A stretch of DNA of 64,000 bases from Apostichopus californicus (taxonomy: Eukaryota; Echinodermata; Holothuroidea; Aspidochirotida; Stichopodidae), in contig JAIPMN010000555.1 in assembly GCA_020650975.1 (NCBI GenBank), positions 1 to 64,000 of the forward strand, given 5' to 3'. Positions 63,001 to 64,000 of the stretch are shown here, piece by piece. The notes beneath the pieces are model-generated. The model ran no database searches, was not told where the DNA came from, and saw only the letters and a program-made list of their open reading frames with translations. Numbering within the stretch: position 1 is the first letter of the stretch; each line of letters opens with the position of its first letter. The translations under genes and the position numbers were made by a program.

Positions 63001-63149
63001 GCTATACTGGGCCAATGACCCGTTTCCTTATTCCCACGGCAACTGGACAAGATGGAATAGCGATCACTTTGAACCGTAATTTCTTGTCACTTCATCGACA
63101 AGTGTGGAATTGTGTAACTCTTCACCTTCAAAGCTCTGCACTCTGATTG

Positions 63150-63162
63150 GTTAATAATTAAC
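63150..63162. promoter_or_regulatory. Perfect HNF1-type palindrome GTTAATAATTAAC
   Basis: Exact match to GTTAATNATTAAC, overlapping ATTGG (63146-63150). Homeodomain HNF1 proteins bind this as dimers. Its target gene, if any, is not visible in the window. Confidence 0.45.
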
Positions 63163-64000
63163 TGCCCCGCACAAATACTGTGCTCATACATCGTTATTCA
63201 CCCGGCTGCTAGTTGAATAGCCACAACGTTATTAGAAACCTATATCTTTTAAGTTAAAAGTGCTTTTTATTTCTTGATTTTATTAGAATATTACCCCTTA
63301 AAAAGTATTTGGTTCATGTCAGTTGCAATTTACTACAGGCAACTTGTAAAAACTTAGTTTAATATGTGCACACACTGCTACTTTAATACCATGCTATGAA
63401 AATAATTAAAACATGTCGGGGTGTTCCATATGCTCTTTGTTACAAGTGTGATATATGCGACGACTAACATTCAGTGATACAGATGAATTGGGTTAATGTG
63501 AAGATGGTTAATCCATCACTAAATTCACCCGGGATCAGTTTACCGTCTCAGCTATCGATTTCTCTCAGAGACGAGGAAGTTCCGTGGCCGATTCAGATAT
63601 CATTCTGTTTCCTCTTTTGTTTCAAGTATTGATTTTTTTTTTACAAAATGATTTTCCGGCTCACTTTTTGGATGAGTGATACCAAAATCACAGTTGCCAT
63701 ATTATTATTTTTTTAGCAAGGGATCTTTAATAATTTGGAGAAGTTTATCTTTTTTTCAAAGTTGTAAATAGTTGGCATAATCCATCTCATAGATGTTGTA
63801 CAGATGAGATGTGTATATTAAGTCAAGCCTTTCAGACAACTGCTCAGTTTGAATTGGACATGGTGGATTGAATCATCCTTCAAATTGAGAGACCTTTGAA
63901 AGAGAAAGAGAAAGAGGAAGAACAAAATCAAAAACAAACAAGAAACATTAAAGCCTTTTCTATTCATGCTCCTAGGCAATATAATTGGAATAAATTGTAA

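Larger units (their letters stand above)
59200..64000. other. Intergenic DNA with regulatory-like motifs
   Basis: No recognised gene. Notable are an inverted repeat at 59870-59891, a CRE/CCAAT cluster near 60745, a hammerhead-like motif at 62949-63000 and a perfect HNF1-type palindrome at 63150. The 62940-63600 part is GC-richer and might be close to a gene start outside the window. Confidence 0.5.

Overview
The window looks like nuclear DNA from an animal. It is AT-rich, with long introns, GT-AG splice sites, tRNA-derived SINEs and many short tandem repeats. Two single-copy housekeeping genes are recognisable. Their protein sequences and the repeat content fit a marine invertebrate deuterostome, most likely an echinoderm, but that placement is a low-confidence inference. 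I saw no bacterial operons, CRISPR arrays, rRNA genes, convincing functional tRNA genes, or retroviral or LTR elements.

Left half, minus strand (2760-32622): a nicotinamide-mononucleotide adenylyltransferase (NMNAT) gene of eight coding exons over about 30 kb, giving 268 residues. Most of its length is intron; intron 4 alone is 16 kb. Intron 4 holds a 203-bp triplicated block, several SINE copies, a nine-copy 69-bp minisatellite and a hammerhead-like hairpin. Intron 1 holds a 169-bp triplicated block with a perfect nuclear-receptor DR1 site.

Middle (32623-34762): the gap between two head-to-head genes. It has an inverted CCAAT box, a GC-rich E2F-like site and a TATA-like box upstream of the plus-strand gene.

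Centre, plus strand (34730-42820): NOA1, a circularly permuted mitochondrial GTPase (order G4-G5-G1-G2-G3), in seven coding exons giving about 1083 residues. It is much longer than the vertebrate protein because of an N-terminal insert carrying five FDxxYF motifs inside a diverged internal duplication. A short uORF ends on the first ATG.

Right third (42821-64000): no gene I can recognise. It holds the NOA1 poly(A) signal, SINE fragments, a 34-bp satellite, a triplicated block of about 185 bp, G-rich tracts, a second hammerhead-like motif, a perfect HNF1-type palindrome and a CRE/CCAAT cluster. A few short open segments on the minus strand have plausible splice borders and could be exons of an unrecognised gene.

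The two genes are linked by position and only loosely by function: NMNAT makes NAD+, and NOA1 supports mitochondrial translation and ribosome function. No previously undescribed system is demonstrated. The best leads are the FDxxYF repeat in NOA1, possible dual initiation of NMNAT, the NOA1 uORF, and the hammerhead-like motifs.
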